A program made the position numbers and the translations under genes. Source: Pseudomonas mediterranea CFBP 5447 (GTDB taxonomy: Bacteria > Pseudomonadota > Gammaproteobacteria > Pseudomonadales > Pseudomonadaceae). Taken from it: a DNA stretch of 64,000 bases. Shown piece after piece: positions 23,262 to 32,619 of the stretch (positions within the stretch are counted from its first letter, which is position 1; every line of letters begins with the position of its first letter). The notes beneath the pieces were generated by a model, which was not told the DNA's origin, did no database searches, and saw only the letters and a program-made list of their open reading frames with translations. The stretch lies in the NCBI RefSeq assembly GCF_000774145.1, contig NZ_KN322986.1, forward strand, positions 620,001-684,000, read 5' to 3'.

Positions 23262-24152
23262 TCAGGTCGACTGCTTACCGGTGGCTGGGGGCATAGCGGT
23301 GCAATCGCCCCGGACCTTGCGCGCCCGGGCCAGGGCGCGCTCCCATTCCCGGAAGTCGTGACTGCAAAAGATATCCACGGGTTGATGGTCCCGGGACAAG
23401 GCCAGTTCCCGCAAACGTCCCTGGTTATGCAGGCGCGCCGGACGATGGGTGTCCATCATGTACTGATAAAGCTTCAGGCCCGGTGGGCAATGGGGCTCGG
23501 GCTGGTGGACTTCATCGTGAAAGAAATACGCATCGCCGGCATGCAGCATCCAGCCGTCCGGGGTGCGCAGGGCGATCCCGGCGTGACCGGCGGTGTGGCC
23601 CTGTAGCGGCACCAGGAAAATATCCTCTTCCTCGGCACCGATCAGTGCACGCACCGAGTCGAAGCCGAACCAGGTGTCGCCTTCGGTGGTGTAGAACTCC
23701 CAACTGTCCACCCCCTGCCACTGGCGGGCCTGGAACCGACGCCGATTGATCCAGGTGTTTGCAGAGCGGGCCACCGCCATCTCATCGCGCATCACATGCA
23801 CCCGGGCCTGGGGGAAATCCTGCAGCCCGCCGGCATGATCGAAATCCAGATGGGTCAGCAGGATATGGCGCACGTCGTGAGCATCGAAACCCAGGCGCCG
23901 GACTTGCTCCAGGGCCGTGAGGCGATGTTCGAACTTGATGTTGTTGAAGACACGAAAGAACCGGCTCAGCCGCTCCGGCGTCTGCACATCCCGCTGGCCG
24001 AAACCGGTGTCCACCAGGATCAGGCCGTTGGTGTCGGTTTCAATCAACAGGCAATGACACACCAGACACGCCGTCAGCCCCCCGCTATACCCATCGAACA
24101 AAGCCCCACCCACCGGGCACATGCAACCGCAGTTCAGGTGATGGACGCGCAT
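23262..24152 (-). CDS. MBL-fold metallo-hydrolase
   Basis: 296 residues. The metallo-beta-lactamase core shows ILVDTGFG near residue 47, the metal motif LLTHLDFDHAGGLQDFP near 98-113 (H-x-D-x-D-H, where most members have H-x-H-x-D-H), a later His in LQGHTAGHAGIAL, the bridging Asp in LHAGDAYFF, and a terminal His in CSHDFREWER. Overall it resembles lactonase-like hydrolases (AttM/AiiA type), but the substrate is unknown. An N-terminal CGCMCP segment has two or three cysteines. Single gene with its own terminator. Confidence 0.9.
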   Translation of the reverse strand: MRVHHLNCGCMCPVGGALFDGYSGGLTACLVCHCLLIETDTNGLILVDTGFGQRDVQTPERLSRFFRVFNNIKFEHRLTALEQVRRLGFDAHDVRHILLTHLDFDHAGGLQDFPQARVHVMRDEMAVARSANTWINRRRFQARQWQGVDSWEFYTTEGDTWFGFDSVRALIGAEEEDIFLVPLQGHTAGHAGIALRTPDGWMLHAGDAYFFHDEVHQPEPHCPPGLKLYQYMMDTHRPARLHNQGRLRELALSRDHQPVDIFCSHDFREWERALARARKVRGDCTAMPPATGKQST

Positions 24153-24333
24153 GGATGGCCTCCTGTCGCGGGGGTGGGCTTGCCCTGTTTTATGAATGGG
24201 CTCTTTGAAATCGACTGGAAGTCAGGGGGAGAATTCAGGGGAGGCGACAAGCGGCGGCACCCGTCAGACCTCCTCTTCGTCTGAAAGACACCCGATCAGC
24301 AAATCGAGGTTGCCGAATACAAGAGGCAATTGT

Positions 24334-24357
24334 TAACGTAACGTCAAACGTCATTAC
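24334..24357 (+). promoter_or_regulatory. possible RelB operator
   Basis: Closely spaced AACGT elements (TTAACGTAACGTCAAACGTC) with short GTAA/TTAC arms just before the antitoxin gene, where RelB-type antitoxins usually autoregulate. Weak evidence. Confidence 0.3.
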
Positions 24358-24369
24358 AGGTACCACCCC

Positions 24370-24609
24370 ATGGCTTCTATCAACATTCGCATCGACGACG
24401 ACCTGAAGCAGCGATCATTCGCCGAGCTGGAGAAGCTCGGCGTCACACCTTCCGAGTTGCTGCGTCAGACACTTCAGTACGTAGCAGAGCGAGGCAAGCT
24501 GCCTTTTAAAGCAGCTCTGCTCAGTGAAGAAGACGAAGCACTCATTGCGGTGGTAACGGAGCGTCTTTCCAACCCTCAACGAGTGAAGGTCAGCCTGGAT
24601 GACCTATAG
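24370..24609 (+). CDS. relB: RelB/DinJ-family antitoxin
   Basis: 79 residues. The ribbon-helix-helix start MASINIRIDDDLKQRSFAEL and the ELGVTPSELLRQ-like turn (EKLGVTPSELLRQTL) match the RelB/DinJ antitoxins, which bind DNA with the N-terminus and wrap the toxin with the C-terminus. Overlaps the toxin gene by 11 bases. Confidence 0.9.
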   Translation: MASINIRIDDDLKQRSFAELEKLGVTPSELLRQTLQYVAERGKLPFKAALLSEEDEALIAVVTERLSNPQRVKVSLDDL

Positions 24610-24892
24610 CCTCGAGTTTGATCGACGTGCATTAAAAGAATGGAACAAGCTAGGCGATACACTGCGACAACAGTTCAAAAAGAAACTGATCGAGGTACTT
24701 GAAAACCCTCGCATCGAAGCCAATCGACTTAGACAACTTCCCGACTGCTACAAGTTGAAATTGCGAAGCGCCGGGTATCGCCTGATCTACCAAGTTATTG
24801 ATCAGGAAGTTGTGGTGTTCGTTGTTGCGATAGGAAAACGCGAGCGTGAAGCAGTTTATCAAGATGCGCAGGAGCGCATCTCATCCGATTGA
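24599..24892 (+). CDS. relE: RelE/ParE-family toxin
   Basis: 97 residues. The RelE fold pattern is plain: YSLEFDRRALKEWNKLG, LPDCYKLKLRSAGYRLIYQV, VVVFVVAIGKREREAVY. The conserved basic residues (Lys/Arg in KLKLRSAGYR and GKRERE) are those used by RelE to cut mRNA in the ribosomal A site. Lower GC and stand-alone position suggest a mobile toxin-antitoxin module. Confidence 0.92.
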   Translation: MTYSLEFDRRALKEWNKLGDTLRQQFKKKLIEVLENPRIEANRLRQLPDCYKLKLRSAGYRLIYQVIDQEVVVFVVAIGKREREAVYQDAQERISSD

Positions 24893-24916
24893 TAAGCGCT
24901 CTCCGAGTAGCCTATT

Positions 24917-24949
24917 GAATTGTCCAACCGCTGTCGGACAATTCCTTTT
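24917..24949. terminator. terminator-like hairpin after relBE
   Basis: GAATTGTCC and GGACAATTC arms (perfect 9 bases) with a CTTTT tail on the plus strand. It separates the relBE pair from the converging yfaP gene. Confidence 0.75.
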
Positions 24950-25791
24950 CACGGATAGCTAAAGCTCTTCACCAACGTCAGCTCCCCCACCGCCCGCATC
25001 GGCACGACGAACGTTTCCATCTTCTCGCTCGGGGTGCCTTCCTCGGTGATCACGGTGACTTGCGCCGTGGTCAGGGCTTGCACCGCGTCCTGGCCGCCGC
25101 TGCTTTCCCCGTCGCCTTCCTCATCATCCGAAACGCTGCGATAGCCGCCGCCGTAGTAGTTCAGGTAGACCTGGTATTGCCCCTTGATCGGTGCGGGCAT
25201 GGCGAAGATTTCCGGGCCGTAGCCGGTGGTGACGTCGACGTCGAGGACCGCGCCGTTGGGGGCGACGCGGTCGCCGTACCAGATGTGAGCGCCGTCCGGG
25301 GTGATGACGTGCAGGTCCAGGTCGGTGCCGTCGCTGTCCCAGGTCAGCAGCACCCGCAGCTTCGCCGGTGTGGCGCCGCCGCTGGTGTTGAGGAACTGGG
25401 TGCGGTGGCGATGCTGGCCGTCGGGGCTGCGCACCTCGACGCTGTTGCTGCCGTTGGGGAACGAGAACGGCCGGTCGAAGCGACCCTCCTCATCGAGCTT
25501 CAGCGGCAGGGCCACACCGTTGACAATGAGCTTGCCCGGGTCGTTGTTGTCCTTGGGCATGGCCTTGATCTGGCCGGTGATGCGCGCGGTGTTGGCCTGG
25601 CCCTGGGGCGTATTGACCGACGAGGCCGGGTAATTGACGGTCTGGCTGAAGTTTTCACCTTCGCCGCCCGGCGCCCCGCTGCGCCACCCACCAATCGGAG
25701 TGTCGAGTTTGATCCCATCGGCGGCAATGGCCAGGGGCAACGCGGTCATGGCGCAGAGCAACAGCAAGACCTGTGGGTAACGGAGTGTCAT
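24949..25791 (-). CDS. yfaP: YfaP-like DUF2135 periplasmic protein (copy 1, operon end)
   Basis: 280 residues with a signal peptide (VLLLLCAMTALPLAIA). The mature part begins TPIGGWRSGAPGG, includes a carboxypeptidase-like fold near 80-120 (KLIVNGVALPLKLDEEG) and the DUF2135 core LLTWDSDGTDLDLHVITPDG with the Asp cluster D-G-T-D-L-D and GQYQVYLNYYGG. The second copy of the family opens the operon (34359-35147). Role unknown; the fold and Asp cluster suggest a calcium- or protein-binding module. It starts 3 bases after the YfaQ-like gene. Confidence 0.88.
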   Translation of the reverse strand: MTLRYPQVLLLLCAMTALPLAIAADGIKLDTPIGGWRSGAPGGEGENFSQTVNYPASSVNTPQGQANTARITGQIKAMPKDNNDPGKLIVNGVALPLKLDEEGRFDRPFSFPNGSNSVEVRSPDGQHRHRTQFLNTSGGATPAKLRVLLTWDSDGTDLDLHVITPDGAHIWYGDRVAPNGAVLDVDVTTGYGPEIFAMPAPIKGQYQVYLNYYGGGYRSVSDDEEGDGESSGGQDAVQALTTAQVTVITEEGTPSEKMETFVVPMRAVGELTLVKSFSYP

Positions 25792-25794
25792 GGT

Positions 25795-27414
25795 CTATTC
25801 CAGCAAGAGGTGACGGGCGAGCCCTTCGATATAGTCTTCGTCCTGGCCGTTGGGGTGAGCTTCAAAGGCCAGGTGCAAATATTCGTGAGTCAGGTCGAGA
25901 CGGTCCTGCAGCGACAGCACGCCACGGACGTAGATGCGCTGGCGTTCACGGTCAACGTAAGGCCGGCCGAAAGCGACGCGGCACACCGCGAATGAGCTGA
26001 TTTCGTTGTAGCCCACTTCGCTTTCCAGCCTGGAACGCCAGCCTCGACGCTGCTTGAGCAACCAGTCCTGGGCGGCCGGCAGTGCTTCGCAGGACGCCAC
26101 CGGATTGTCCCAGCGGCTGAGGCTGGCACGCGGATAGGCATGCAAGAGAATGGCGTCGTAGCGTTGGCCGGCGTTGGCTTGTTCCACGGCTTGCAGCCAG
26201 GACAATTTGTCCGGGCCGGATTGGTCGGAGTGGTAGGTGACGTCGGTGCCGGCCAGGACCAGATCGCTGGTCCAGGCCGCGATAGCGCGGGTTTCCGGTG
26301 CCGCCGGGCGTGGCGCGACGCGCTGGCGATGGCTGCTGTCGTCGATGCTCAGGCAATCGCCGTTGCGTTGGGCGTTTTGCAGCAGGTAGGTGCGGATCGC
26401 CACGGCCAGGGCCTTGGCCGCCTCGGCGGGCTCGGCCTTGGCCTCCCGTTGCAGGACTCGGGCGACATACTCCTCCCGATCCAGGCGCGCCACCAGCTTG
26501 CCGGGCGTAAGGAACAGCTCGCCATCACTGTGGATATCCAGCTGATTGCCATTGGTGAACTCGACACGGTAATCGCCCCGCAACTGACCCGGCGAGGCTG
26601 GCTGGTTGCCCGACATGACCCGCTGCAACGGATAACGGGCAAACAACCCCACTTCCACGCAACGCCCGGTTTCGGCCGGCCACTGGGTCGGCAGCGCCGT
26701 AGCCAGGCCATCACCGAACACCTTCAGGACCTGCTGGCTGGTGCCGCGTCCTCCGGCCCATACGGGCGTGCCGTCGGCCAGCCAACCGGCGAAACCACCC
26801 TGGCGTGACGACGGTCCCTGGTCGCCCAGCCAGCTCCAGGTCTTAACCCGCAAACGGCTGCCCAGTTGCCCGACGAGGCGACCATCCGCTGCGTTGAGTA
26901 CCACGTCCAGCAGCACCCGGCGGGCCTGGTCCTGGGCCGGCAGCGTCGCCAATGCCTTGAGCAATTGCGCGACGGGAACCTGTTTTTGCGGTTGCAGGGT
27001 CGGCAGGTCCAGCAGCCACTCGGGCGCCTGACGGATCTGCCAGTAGTCGCGCCAACTGGCGGCCGACAACCCGAGCCGCTGCGGTTCGAAATACAAGCCG
27101 CAGGACTTCACCAGTGCCTGATCGCGACCGATACTCTTCCCGGCGCTGCAGCAGTAAACCTCTTCTTTCGACTCACCGCGGCACTCATAGGCCGGCTCGT
27201 GGGCATCGGTGTCCACCAGCCACGCGTAGACGAACAACTTCCACAGACTGCCCAGCGGGGCCTGCAGGGAATCGGGCAATGGCTGGCGATCCAGCACCTG
27301 GGTCTGGCTCACCCGCAGCAATTGGCCGTCGAAAGCCAGGCGCAACGGCTCGTCCTGCGCTGTCGCCAGCGCAGGGATCAAGCACAACAGCCACCCAACC
27401 CAACGCTTGCGCAT
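25795..27414 (-). CDS. yfaQ: YfaQ-like DUF2300 protein: PBP-like, SpoIID-like and HExxH elements
   Basis: 539 residues with a signal peptide (MRKRWVGWLLCLIPALATAQ). Residues 53-63 read PLGSLWKLFVY, an S56-x-x-K59 element as in penicillin-binding proteins, followed by S104-C-G106 and by RVKTWSW at 189-195, in place of the SxN and KTG motifs. Residues about 315-450 look like a SpoIID domain (EYVARVLQREAKAEPAEAAK, ALAVAIRTYLLQN, DVTYHSDQSGPDKLSW). The end carries THEYLHLAFEAHPNGQDEDY with an H510-EYL-H514 zinc-type motif. The known label is DUF2300; the three-part reading is my inference. ATG 27414 is one base from the yfaS stop. Confidence 0.85.
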   Translation of the reverse strand: MRKRWVGWLLCLIPALATAQDEPLRLAFDGQLLRVSQTQVLDRQPLPDSLQAPLGSLWKLFVYAWLVDTDAHEPAYECRGESKEEVYCCSAGKSIGRDQALVKSCGLYFEPQRLGLSAASWRDYWQIRQAPEWLLDLPTLQPQKQVPVAQLLKALATLPAQDQARRVLLDVVLNAADGRLVGQLGSRLRVKTWSWLGDQGPSSRQGGFAGWLADGTPVWAGGRGTSQQVLKVFGDGLATALPTQWPAETGRCVEVGLFARYPLQRVMSGNQPASPGQLRGDYRVEFTNGNQLDIHSDGELFLTPGKLVARLDREEYVARVLQREAKAEPAEAAKALAVAIRTYLLQNAQRNGDCLSIDDSSHRQRVAPRPAAPETRAIAAWTSDLVLAGTDVTYHSDQSGPDKLSWLQAVEQANAGQRYDAILLHAYPRASLSRWDNPVASCEALPAAQDWLLKQRRGWRSRLESEVGYNEISSFAVCRVAFGRPYVDRERQRIYVRGVLSLQDRLDLTHEYLHLAFEAHPNGQDEDYIEGLARHLLLE

Positions 27415-27415
27415 G

Positions 27416-30400
27416 TCAGTTGACCGTGACTTGACCAAGCGCCGGTTTCTTTTCCCAGGCCTGATTCTGTGGCGCATAGACCTGAGTGAAGCGCACCGGT
27501 GGCAGGTTGAACTGGCCCTTCTGGGAGAAGCGCACCAGATGCCGCAGGCGCAGTTCGCCACTGAGGGCATCCACTGGTACCGCATAAGCCATCTGGCCCG
27601 GCTCGAAGCGCGCTTTTTCCAGCGACGTCGGTTCGCTGTCGGGTTTACCTTGCAGCTGGATGCCCCAGGTGGTGCGTTCCACGTCGGCACCCGGTGGCAG
27701 TGGTACTTCGAGCATGCCGTAGCGCAGCGGTATCGCGGCCTTGCTGTTGATGATCACTTCATCCAGGTAAAGGCTGTCGCTGGACAACGGTTTGTTGCCC
27801 ACGGCCTCAAGCGTGAAGGTGAAGGCATCGCCACCCGGTACCAGGCGCGACAGCCGACGGGTGATGGACACGGCCATCGGTGCCACCGGCGGTTGCTGGC
27901 TCTGGAAGCTCAGCGCCGCTTGCAACGGACGCTGCTGCGCACCGCTGAGGGTCAGCGTGGTCGGCAACTGCGCACCCTGCCACTGCCAGTAGGTTTCCCC
28001 GGTGGCGCCTTGGCGGGCTTTCCAACCTTCGCCAGGAGCCAGCGCCACGGCCGGCGACGCCTGCTCGATGCTGCGCTGCAACCAGGTCAGGGCCAGGGCC
28101 CGTTCCAGGGTGGACTGTTGTGGCAGCAACCGTTCCAGCAACGCGGCGGCTCGGGCCTGATCGAAGGTTTGCAACGACAGCACCAGGGCCTGGGCAAACG
28201 GCTCGACGCTGACGTCCAGTTGCTGTTGCGCGGCGGCCAGTTGACGGTTGAAAGCATCCGGCAGCGGCACTTTCGCCTGCTTGGCGAGGGCTGCGGTCAG
28301 TACCCGAGCACTGGCCAGCCCCAGGGCCGAATCCGGTGCGTTCATGACCAGGCTGTCGTCACCGTTGTCCATCACGCTCCCGGCGCTGCCTGCACCGGCC
28401 TTCGCCAGATCGTCCATCAGACCGCTGAGCAAGGTGTTCACCGGCAATTGCATCTGCTTGGCGAACGACAGGATCAACGCGCGCTGCAACAGCGGCGTGT
28501 CACCGGCCTGCTTGGCGTAGACCTCCAGCACGCGCTGCCAGTGTTCCGGCGGCAGGCTGATGTCCAGCGCCTTGCTGGCGTGCCAGTCGGCGTAATAGGC
28601 ATAGGCGGTCAGGAAAGCATCCGGCTCGCCGTCCTGGCCCCACCAGGTGAAGCTCGCCGAGGGGCCGGCCATCTGCACCAGGCGCAGGCGACTGTTCTGC
28701 ATGATCAGGCGCAAGCGGTCGCGGGTCTGCGAGTCCGACGCCAGGGTCGGGTACGCGATGCTCAACGGCAGCAGGCTACTGGCGGTCTGCTCGACGCCAC
28801 CGTAGGGGTAACTCAACAGGTCGTCCAGGGCGGAACGGAACAGCGCTTGCGGGCTGTCGTCCAGGCGCAGGCGAACATCGCTGGCGTCGGCCGGCAAGGC
28901 CAGTGGCGTGTCGCCGACGGCAACATCGAGGCGTTGGCTTTGGGTAACCTGCCAGCCATTGCCGACGGCGTTCAGGTGAACGGCCAGGGCGTCCTGGGTT
29001 TCACCGCTCAACTGCAATTGAACACTCAGGTCACCGCTGCTCAACTCCATGGCTGGCAGCGCCACGTAGTTGATACCTTTCTTCAGGTCCGCCACCACAC
29101 GTTGCTCGGCACCGGCGTAACGGATCAGCAGTTCCGCCTTCAGCGGTTTGTCCGCCTGGCTGAAAGCGAACAGGCCCAGTTGCGGCTTGTCGCCGATACG
29201 GAACCGGGTCGGGCCGCTCCACTTCAGGTACAGCGGTTTTTCCGAAGCGATGAATTGCTTTTTCTGACCGACCTGGCCGTCATCGGAGATGGCCTTGGCG
29301 GTGATGCGCCAGCGGGTCAGCGAGTCCGGCATCTTGAAGGTGAAGCGGGCCTTGCCGCTGACATCGGTGACCAGCTCCGGCTGCCAGGCAGCCGTGTCCA
29401 CGTCCTCACGACGCGGCCGCTCCAGCACCTTGACCCCACGCTCGCTGCGGTTGGCCTTGCCCGGTGCGCCGGGGCTGCCCGGCAGCGCCACGTCGTAGCT
29501 GATGAACGACAGGCTGGCACTGGTGCGCACGTTGTTGCGGCGCGGGTGATAGAAGAACTGATCGATGGTCGGCGCCACTTCCGGTTGCAGGGCGTAGATC
29601 ATTTCATCCACGACACTGACGGTCAGGTGCGCCGGAATCGCCTTGCCGGCGAACTGGGTGCTCAGGTCCACGGTCACCGTGTCGCCAGGCCGGTAAGTGG
29701 CCTTGTCGGTGACGACCGCGACGTCGATCTGCGGCGTGACCACCTTGATGCCGGCGTTCTGGAAGCTGTATTGGCCGCCCTTGGTGTAGAGGACCGAGAA
29801 CGTCATGTTCGGCGCAAAGTTGTCTTTCACCGGAATGCGGGCGCGGTATTGGGTCGGGCTGAGGCTTTCCATTTTCAGCCAGTCGCCGCCCTTGGACAGC
29901 AGCGCCGTGGCCTCGACCTTGTCCCGCTCCAGGGACAGCAGCGCATCGCTGACCGGCTCCGGGAAGGTGATCAGCGCCAGCGCTTCGTCACCGGCCTTGT
30001 ATTCCTGCTTGTCGAGGACGATCTCGACAGTGCCCGGCACGGCCTTTACGCCTTCGCCGGTCACCGCATGCGCCGCGGCGCCGATGACCCGACCATGGTC
30101 ATCCTTGAGGGTGAGGTTGTAGGTACCGGGACGGTCAAAGGCCACGGTGAAGCCCTTGTCCTTGGCCGTCAGCTTGCCCTCGCCAGTGCTCTGGTCTTCC
30201 AGGCGCACCCAGGCATAGCCGGCCGGTGTCACGGCCTTGCTCTGCTCGCTGCCGCCTTCGTTGACGTAGCTGAACGCAACCTTTTCACCAGACGCACTGA
30301 AACGCTGGCGAGCGCTCAGGCGGAAATTCGCCGCGCCACGATCGATGAGGATTTCCTTGGTGGTCTTGACCCGATACGCCGCGCCGTCGCTGGCAAACAC

Positions 30401-31984
30401 GGTGAGTGTGTAGCGGCTTGGCTTGTCGGCAGCCGGCAGTTCGAGCGTCGCGACACCCTGGTCGTCGGTGGTCACTTCGCTGCTGGTCAGTTCAACCGGG
30501 AATTGCCCCAGGTATTGCAGTTCGTTGTCCACCATCGACAGTTGCTGGGCCCGCAGGCTCAGGCTCACCGTGGCATCGACCACCGGCTTGCCGTCCGGGT
30601 ACAGCAGCACGAGATTGCCTTTGACCGGCTCGCCGGTGCGGTATTCCTGTTTGGCCAGGTTCAAGGCGATCTCGAAGTGCGGCTTGATGTATTCAGCCAC
30701 ACGGAAGGCGCTGCTGTAGATCTGGTCCTTGTAGCTGAAGCGCAGTTCATAGCCGCCGGCCACGGCGTTTTCCGGCAGTTGGAAACGGCCTTGGGTACCG
30801 GCCTTGGAATCCAGCTTAAGGGCCAGGGTCTGCAGCGCGGTGCCCGTGGCATCCAGCACGCTGACATTGACATCGGCCGCCGCCGGTTGCACCGAGTCAC
30901 GGGCGTTCTTGAATTCACGGCCGACGATTTTCAGCGAGACCCAATCCCCCGGGCGATACAGCGGCCGGTCGGTGAAAGCGTAGAGCTTGGTGTCGTAGAT
31001 TTCGCTGTCGTAGTAGAAGTTCTCGGAGACGAATACCCCACCCTCCTCGTCTTCGCCAATGACGAACGAACGCTCCGGGCTGACGTGCTTGAGGCGCAGC
31101 AGGCCGCTTTCATCGGTAGCACCACTGTTCATCACACCCAGGCCGTCGGTCCACAGCACATTGACCTTGGGCACCGAGCTGCCTTCATGCTTGCGGGCAG
31201 CCCAGACCAGCAGCTCGTCGCCGGAAATCTTGCTCACCGCCACGGTGTTCGAGACGAAGACCATGGTGGTCGCCCGGTACTTGCCGACCAGCGCTTCCAC
31301 CAGGTACAGGCCAGGCTTGAGCTGGCCCAGCGGGATGTAGACGTTGCCCGGCGCGACGCTGACGAATTCGCTGGACGAACCGGCCAGGTTGACGCCCGCA
31401 GGCGGCTGGATCGGCTTGGCTTGCCACAGCGGATAACGGAACTGGCTGACCAGCGGCAGGCCCGGGATCAGTGCGAACTGGGCCGGAGCCTCGTAAGGCG
31501 TCGGTGCGACCAGGGCGTCACCTACCTTCAATTCCGGTACTTCCTCGGTGACCTGCTGGCGGGATTCGTAGGAGAACGCCCGCTGCATGACCCGACGGGA
31601 CTTGCGGTACCAGTTGTCCCACAGGTACGCGAGGGTGTTCGAAAGCCCTTCGCCCTTGAACTGGCCGTCACTGACGACACGGTGCAGGTTCTTCTGGCGC
31701 TTGAGGAAGTCCAGGGGCTTTTCAATGCGATAGACGCGGATATCGGCGCCACCGTAAGGCTCCATGCGGAACCGGCGATAGTCGCGGCCCGGCGCTTCGA
31801 GGCGGACCATGGCCTGCTCATCGCTGGCGAAACTGCTGTCGGCCAGCAGGAAGAAGCTTTCACCGGACACCGGCGTGTAGCCGCTGGGCTCCACCGTGTC
31901 TTCGGCGTGCACGAAGGAAGCCAGCAACAAGGCAAACAGCAGGGACAGTTTCGAACACAAGCGCAGCATGCGGGCACCGGTCAT
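27416..31984 (-). CDS. yfaS: bacterial alpha-2-macroglobulin, YfaS type, without thioester
   Basis: 1522 residues with a signal peptide (LRLCSKLSLLFALLLASFVHA). MG domains fill the first two thirds (FYYDSEIYDTKLYAFTDRPL, YRPGDWVSLKIVGREF; the YRPGD pattern recurs). The place of the thioester motif CxEQ reads G1063-V-E-Q1066, so the reactive Cys is missing; the alpha-helical domain around it is intact. Such proteins trap proteases in the periplasm; the thioester-free class must act non-covalently. The start at 31984 overlaps the YfaT stop (ATGA); another ATG lies at 31969. Confidence 0.95.
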   Translation of the reverse strand: MTGARMLRLCSKLSLLFALLLASFVHAEDTVEPSGYTPVSGESFFLLADSSFASDEQAMVRLEAPGRDYRRFRMEPYGGADIRVYRIEKPLDFLKRQKNLHRVVSDGQFKGEGLSNTLAYLWDNWYRKSRRVMQRAFSYESRQQVTEEVPELKVGDALVAPTPYEAPAQFALIPGLPLVSQFRYPLWQAKPIQPPAGVNLAGSSSEFVSVAPGNVYIPLGQLKPGLYLVEALVGKYRATTMVFVSNTVAVSKISGDELLVWAARKHEGSSVPKVNVLWTDGLGVMNSGATDESGLLRLKHVSPERSFVIGEDEEGGVFVSENFYYDSEIYDTKLYAFTDRPLYRPGDWVSLKIVGREFKNARDSVQPAAADVNVSVLDATGTALQTLALKLDSKAGTQGRFQLPENAVAGGYELRFSYKDQIYSSAFRVAEYIKPHFEIALNLAKQEYRTGEPVKGNLVLLYPDGKPVVDATVSLSLRAQQLSMVDNELQYLGQFPVELTSSEVTTDDQGVATLELPAADKPSRYTLTVFASDGAAYRVKTTKEILIDRGAANFRLSARQRFSASGEKVAFSYVNEGGSEQSKAVTPAGYAWVRLEDQSTGEGKLTAKDKGFTVAFDRPGTYNLTLKDDHGRVIGAAAHAVTGEGVKAVPGTVEIVLDKQEYKAGDEALALITFPEPVSDALLSLERDKVEATALLSKGGDWLKMESLSPTQYRARIPVKDNFAPNMTFSVLYTKGGQYSFQNAGIKVVTPQIDVAVVTDKATYRPGDTVTVDLSTQFAGKAIPAHLTVSVVDEMIYALQPEVAPTIDQFFYHPRRNNVRTSASLSFISYDVALPGSPGAPGKANRSERGVKVLERPRREDVDTAAWQPELVTDVSGKARFTFKMPDSLTRWRITAKAISDDGQVGQKKQFIASEKPLYLKWSGPTRFRIGDKPQLGLFAFSQADKPLKAELLIRYAGAEQRVVADLKKGINYVALPAMELSSGDLSVQLQLSGETQDALAVHLNAVGNGWQVTQSQRLDVAVGDTPLALPADASDVRLRLDDSPQALFRSALDDLLSYPYGGVEQTASSLLPLSIAYPTLASDSQTRDRLRLIMQNSRLRLVQMAGPSASFTWWGQDGEPDAFLTAYAYYADWHASKALDISLPPEHWQRVLEVYAKQAGDTPLLQRALILSFAKQMQLPVNTLLSGLMDDLAKAGAGSAGSVMDNGDDSLVMNAPDSALGLASARVLTAALAKQAKVPLPDAFNRQLAAAQQQLDVSVEPFAQALVLSLQTFDQARAAALLERLLPQQSTLERALALTWLQRSIEQASPAVALAPGEGWKARQGATGETYWQWQGAQLPTTLTLSGAQQRPLQAALSFQSQQPPVAPMAVSITRRLSRLVPGGDAFTFTLEAVGNKPLSSDSLYLDEVIINSKAAIPLRYGMLEVPLPPGADVERTTWGIQLQGKPDSEPTSLEKARFEPGQMAYAVPVDALSGELRLRHLVRFSQKGQFNLPPVRFTQVYAPQNQAWEKKPALGQVTVN

Positions 31985-32619
31985 TGGGAGAGAAAGTTGA
32001 GTCGATAGACGCCGATGAAGTTGGGGTTGGCTGCGTCGGGTATCCATCGGGTGTCCTTCCAGTTCATGAGTTGTTGCAGGCTTGCGGAGCGCATGCCGTT
32101 GTCGGTAGGGGTTGTGGTGCCGGTGTGATAGGCGATGTAGCGGCCCATCCAGATCATCAGGTGCTGGTCGTCGCCCTGGTCGAAGAACATCAGGTCGCCG
32201 GGACGGGCCTGGGCCACGTCACGGCCCACCAGGCGACTGTTGAACTGGATCAACTTGATGGCATTGACGTAGGGCCCGACCTTGCCGCCGCCCTGCTGCC
32301 ATTGCTGGGCCAGGCGCCGCTGCTCGTCGCTCAACTCAAGCTCCGGCGGCAGGTAGCGATTGGACAGGCCATTGCTGCGCAGCCATTTCTCGTTGTGGAC
32401 CTTCAGCGCTTCGTTGGCGGCAAAACGTACGAGCCCGGCACAGTCCTGCTGATACCAGCGCGGGCTCGGGCCCCGGCTCAACTGTTCCTCGGCGATGCGC
32501 ACGAACCAGGCACGGAAGACCTGGGACTGCTGCACATCCAGCGCCGGCGTTTCCACGGCGAACGCCTGCCCTCCCAGGAACAGTGCCATCAGCCCGAGCA
32601 TGCGGATCAGTCCGGTCAC
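31981..32619 (-). CDS. yfaT: YfaT-like DUF1175 protein, NlpC/P60-like
   Basis: 212 residues from GTG 32619, which overlaps the previous stop (GTGA), with signal peptide MLGLMALFLGGQAFA. The family label is DUF1175. I see an NlpC/P60-like arrangement: RWYQQDC60AGLVRFAANEAL (compare DCSGLV), then ARPGDLMFFDQGDDQH153LMIWMG and a further His at 165 (AYHTGTTT). That is the Cys-His layout of peptidoglycan endopeptidases. An ATG at 32631 is a possible alternative start. Catalysis is inference. Confidence 0.85.
   Translation of the reverse strand: MTGLIRMLGLMALFLGGQAFAVETPALDVQQSQVFRAWFVRIAEEQLSRGPSPRWYQQDCAGLVRFAANEALKVHNEKWLRSNGLSNRYLPPELELSDEQRRLAQQWQQGGGKVGPYVNAIKLIQFNSRLVGRDVAQARPGDLMFFDQGDDQHLMIWMGRYIAYHTGTTTPTDNGMRSASLQQLMNWKDTRWIPDAANPNFIGVYRLNFLSQ

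Noticed and set aside
27407..32008. 1533-codon open frame on the plus strand
   Set aside because: It is antisense to yfaS; the high-GC codon pattern of the real gene leaves the opposite frame open. The plus-strand sequence shows no domains or ribosome site.
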